The translations under genes were made by a program, and so were the position numbers. Under the pieces are notes generated by a model. That model did not search any database and was not told where the DNA came from. It saw nothing but the letters and a program-made list of their open reading frames with translations. A stretch of DNA of 7,996 nt from Verrucomicrobiia bacterium (GTDB taxonomy: Bacteria > Verrucomicrobiota > Verrucomicrobiia > Limisphaerales > UBA1319). Of this stretch, positions 6,464 through 7,996 are shown piece by piece; within the stretch, counting starts at the first letter, position 1; every line of letters starts with the position of its first letter. The stretch covers positions 1 to 7,996 of the forward strand of contig JADGRT010000115.1 of the NCBI GenBank assembly GCA_017880715.1, written 5' to 3'.

Positions 6464-7993
6464 ATGAATGCCAACGCGATAGCCGAGCGCCTGCGGGCGG
6501 CCGCCGAACTCCTGGAGACGGTCGCCGCCAACCGGGCGTTGCTGGCCGAAGTTTCGGTCGCGGACCGCACGCGCCTGCTGCAAGCAGCCGGTCAGGTCTA
6601 TTACCCCGATCCGATCGAACGACGCCGGGCGCTCAAAAGCCACCAGCGCCGGCGCAAGGCCGAACGGCAACAGCGCGACCAAGATTTGCTCACCGAGACC
6701 GGCATTCGCAAACTGCGTAAAGAGTCCGTGTTCACTACCCCGAACGTATTTCCGCCGGCCGGATTCGAGCCGGAGGACGTCGCGGGCGATCCGCAGTTGC
6801 ACGAGGCCATCGAGCCGCAACATTGCTACATCTGCAAGCGCCATTATTCGCCGATTCACCCTTTCTACGATCAGCTCTGCCCGCCCTGCGCGGAACTGAA
6901 TTTTCGAAAACGAACCGAGCTGGCGGATTTGCGCGGACGGGTGGCGCTCTTAACCGGCGGTCGCGTGAAAATCGGATACCAGGCTGGTATCAAGCTGCTG
7001 CGGGCCGGGGCTGAACTGATCGTCACCACTCGATTCCCACGCGACTCGGCGGCGCGCTATGCGAGCGAGCCCGATTTCGGCGCGTGGGGCCATCGGCTGG
7101 AAATCTTTGGACTCGATTTGCGTCACACGCCCAGCGTGGAGGCGTTTTGCCAGCATTTGCTCAAAACCCGGGGGCGGCTGGATTTCATCGTCAACAATGC
7201 CTGCCAAACCGTGCGGCGTCCTCCCGATTTTTATCGGCACATGATGGCGCACGAATCCGGGCCCTTAACCGGGATGCCCGAAAAAGCCAGACGGTTGTTA
7301 GGCGCCTATGAAGGGTTGCGCCATTACCACCTCCTGCCCAAAGGCGGAACGGCGCTGAGCGAGCGCCCGATCTCGGGAATCGCCGGCTTGGCGCAGGCGG
7401 CGGAATTATCGCAGAGGCCGATGCTGCCAGACGAGTTATCCGCGCAAGGAGATCTGTTCCCCGAGGGACGCCTGGATCAGGATCTCCAGCAAATCGATCT
7501 GCGCGGCCGGAACTCGTGGCGTCTCACGCTCGCCGAAGTGCCTTCGGTCGAGCTGTTGGAAGTGCACTTGGTTAATGCCGTCGCGCCTTTCGTGCTCAAT
7601 GCGCGGCTAAAACCCTTGCTGCTTCGCACCCCCGAGCGCGACAAGCACATCGTCAATGTCTCCGCGGTGGAGGGACAATTCTACCGAAAGTCCAAAACGA
7701 CCCGCCATCCGCACACGAACATGGCGAAAGCGGCCCTCAATATGATGACGCGCACTTCGGCAACCGATTACCACGCCGATGGGATTCACATGAACAGCGT
7801 CGATACGGGTTGGGTGACGGATGAGGATCCCGCGCCCCTGGCGGCGCGCAAGACCCAGACACACCGGTTTCATCCGCCGCTGGACATCGTCGATGGGGCG
7901 GCGCGCATCGTCGATCCCATCATCGCCGGTTTCAACACGGGCGAACACGTGTGGGGAAAGTTCCTGAAAGACTTCCAGCCAACGGACTGGTAG
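6464..7993 (+). CDS. Atypical SDR-family oxidoreductase with N-terminal zinc-knuckle-like extension
   Basis: The product has 509 residues, about twice a normal short-chain dehydrogenase. Residues 1-75 are helical and charged. C121-x2-C124 and C139-x2-C142 (CYIC and CPPC) look like a zinc knuckle. The Rossmann part starts near 157, with RVALLTGGRVKIG (159-171) as the dinucleotide-binding loop and FIVNNAC (241-247) as the NNAG equivalent. About 115 residues then separate this from VNAVAPF (370-376), far more than usual, so there is a large insertion. IVNVS (396-400) gives the catalytic serine, and NMAKAALNMM (419-428) aligns with the SKAAL helix, giving K422. The tyrosine four residues before is T418. 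SVDTGWV (445-451) matches the PG loop. The substrate is unknown. GGGAAG about 11 nt upstream is a possible ribosome site. It lies 126 bp after ppk, so co-transcription is possible but unproven. Confidence 0.85.
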   Translation: MNANAIAERLRAAAELLETVAANRALLAEVSVADRTRLLQAAGQVYYPDPIERRRALKSHQRRRKAERQQRDQDLLTETGIRKLRKESVFTTPNVFPPAGFEPEDVAGDPQLHEAIEPQHCYICKRHYSPIHPFYDQLCPPCAELNFRKRTELADLRGRVALLTGGRVKIGYQAGIKLLRAGAELIVTTRFPRDSAARYASEPDFGAWGHRLEIFGLDLRHTPSVEAFCQHLLKTRGRLDFIVNNACQTVRRPPDFYRHMMAHESGPLTGMPEKARRLLGAYEGLRHYHLLPKGGTALSERPISGIAGLAQAAELSQRPMLPDELSAQGDLFPEGRLDQDLQQIDLRGRNSWRLTLAEVPSVELLEVHLVNAVAPFVLNARLKPLLLRTPERDKHIVNVSAVEGQFYRKSKTTRHPHTNMAKAALNMMTRTSATDYHADGIHMNSVDTGWVTDEDPAPLAARKTQTHRFHPPLDIVDGAARIVDPIIAGFNTGEHVWGKFLKDFQPTDW

Positions 7994-7996
7994 GCC

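Overview
The window is high-GC bacterial DNA from a Gram-negative, outer-membrane-bearing organism. A signal-peptide porin with a short helical N-terminal segment, a solo transposase N-terminal-domain gene and many GC-rich intergenic repeats are together compatible with a Verrucomicrobia-like genome. That placement is an inference from style, not a database match.

Layout. On the minus strand, read from right to left, come a porin (3800 to 2433), a small protein matching only the N-terminal domain of IS5/IS1182-type transposases (2316 to 1768), a CHAD-domain protein (about 1487 to 570) and a SixA-like phosphohistidine phosphatase (573 to 70). The last two overlap by four bases (ATGA) and are almost certainly co-translated. 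On the plus strand a full-length polyphosphate kinase, ppk1 (4184-6337), is divergent from the porin. It is followed by a long, unusual short-chain dehydrogenase/reductase (6464-7993) with an N-terminal extension carrying a four-cysteine knuckle.

How the genes fit together. PPK1 makes polyphosphate, CHAD domains bind polyphosphate, SixA removes phosphate from histidines (PPK1 itself works through a phosphohistidine), and the porin could bring anions such as phosphate across the outer membrane. The 383-base region between porin and ppk supports this reading. Each promoter-proximal side carries GTnnC half-sites in strict 11-bp phase, and each array ends exactly 10 bp before a TAAA-type -10 candidate. 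This is the geometry of a PhoB-type Pho box. Between the two arrays lies a roughly 127-bp near-palindrome centred on an 8-bp GC palindrome. A solitary half copy of the same element sits at 1575-1611, next to two 29-bp GC-rich direct repeats.

The main points for follow-up are the paired Pho-box-like promoters, the ppk/CHAD/SixA/porin polyphosphate module, the palindromic repeat family, the solo transposase-domain gene, and the SDR, which lacks the catalytic tyrosine at the expected place and has a large internal insertion.
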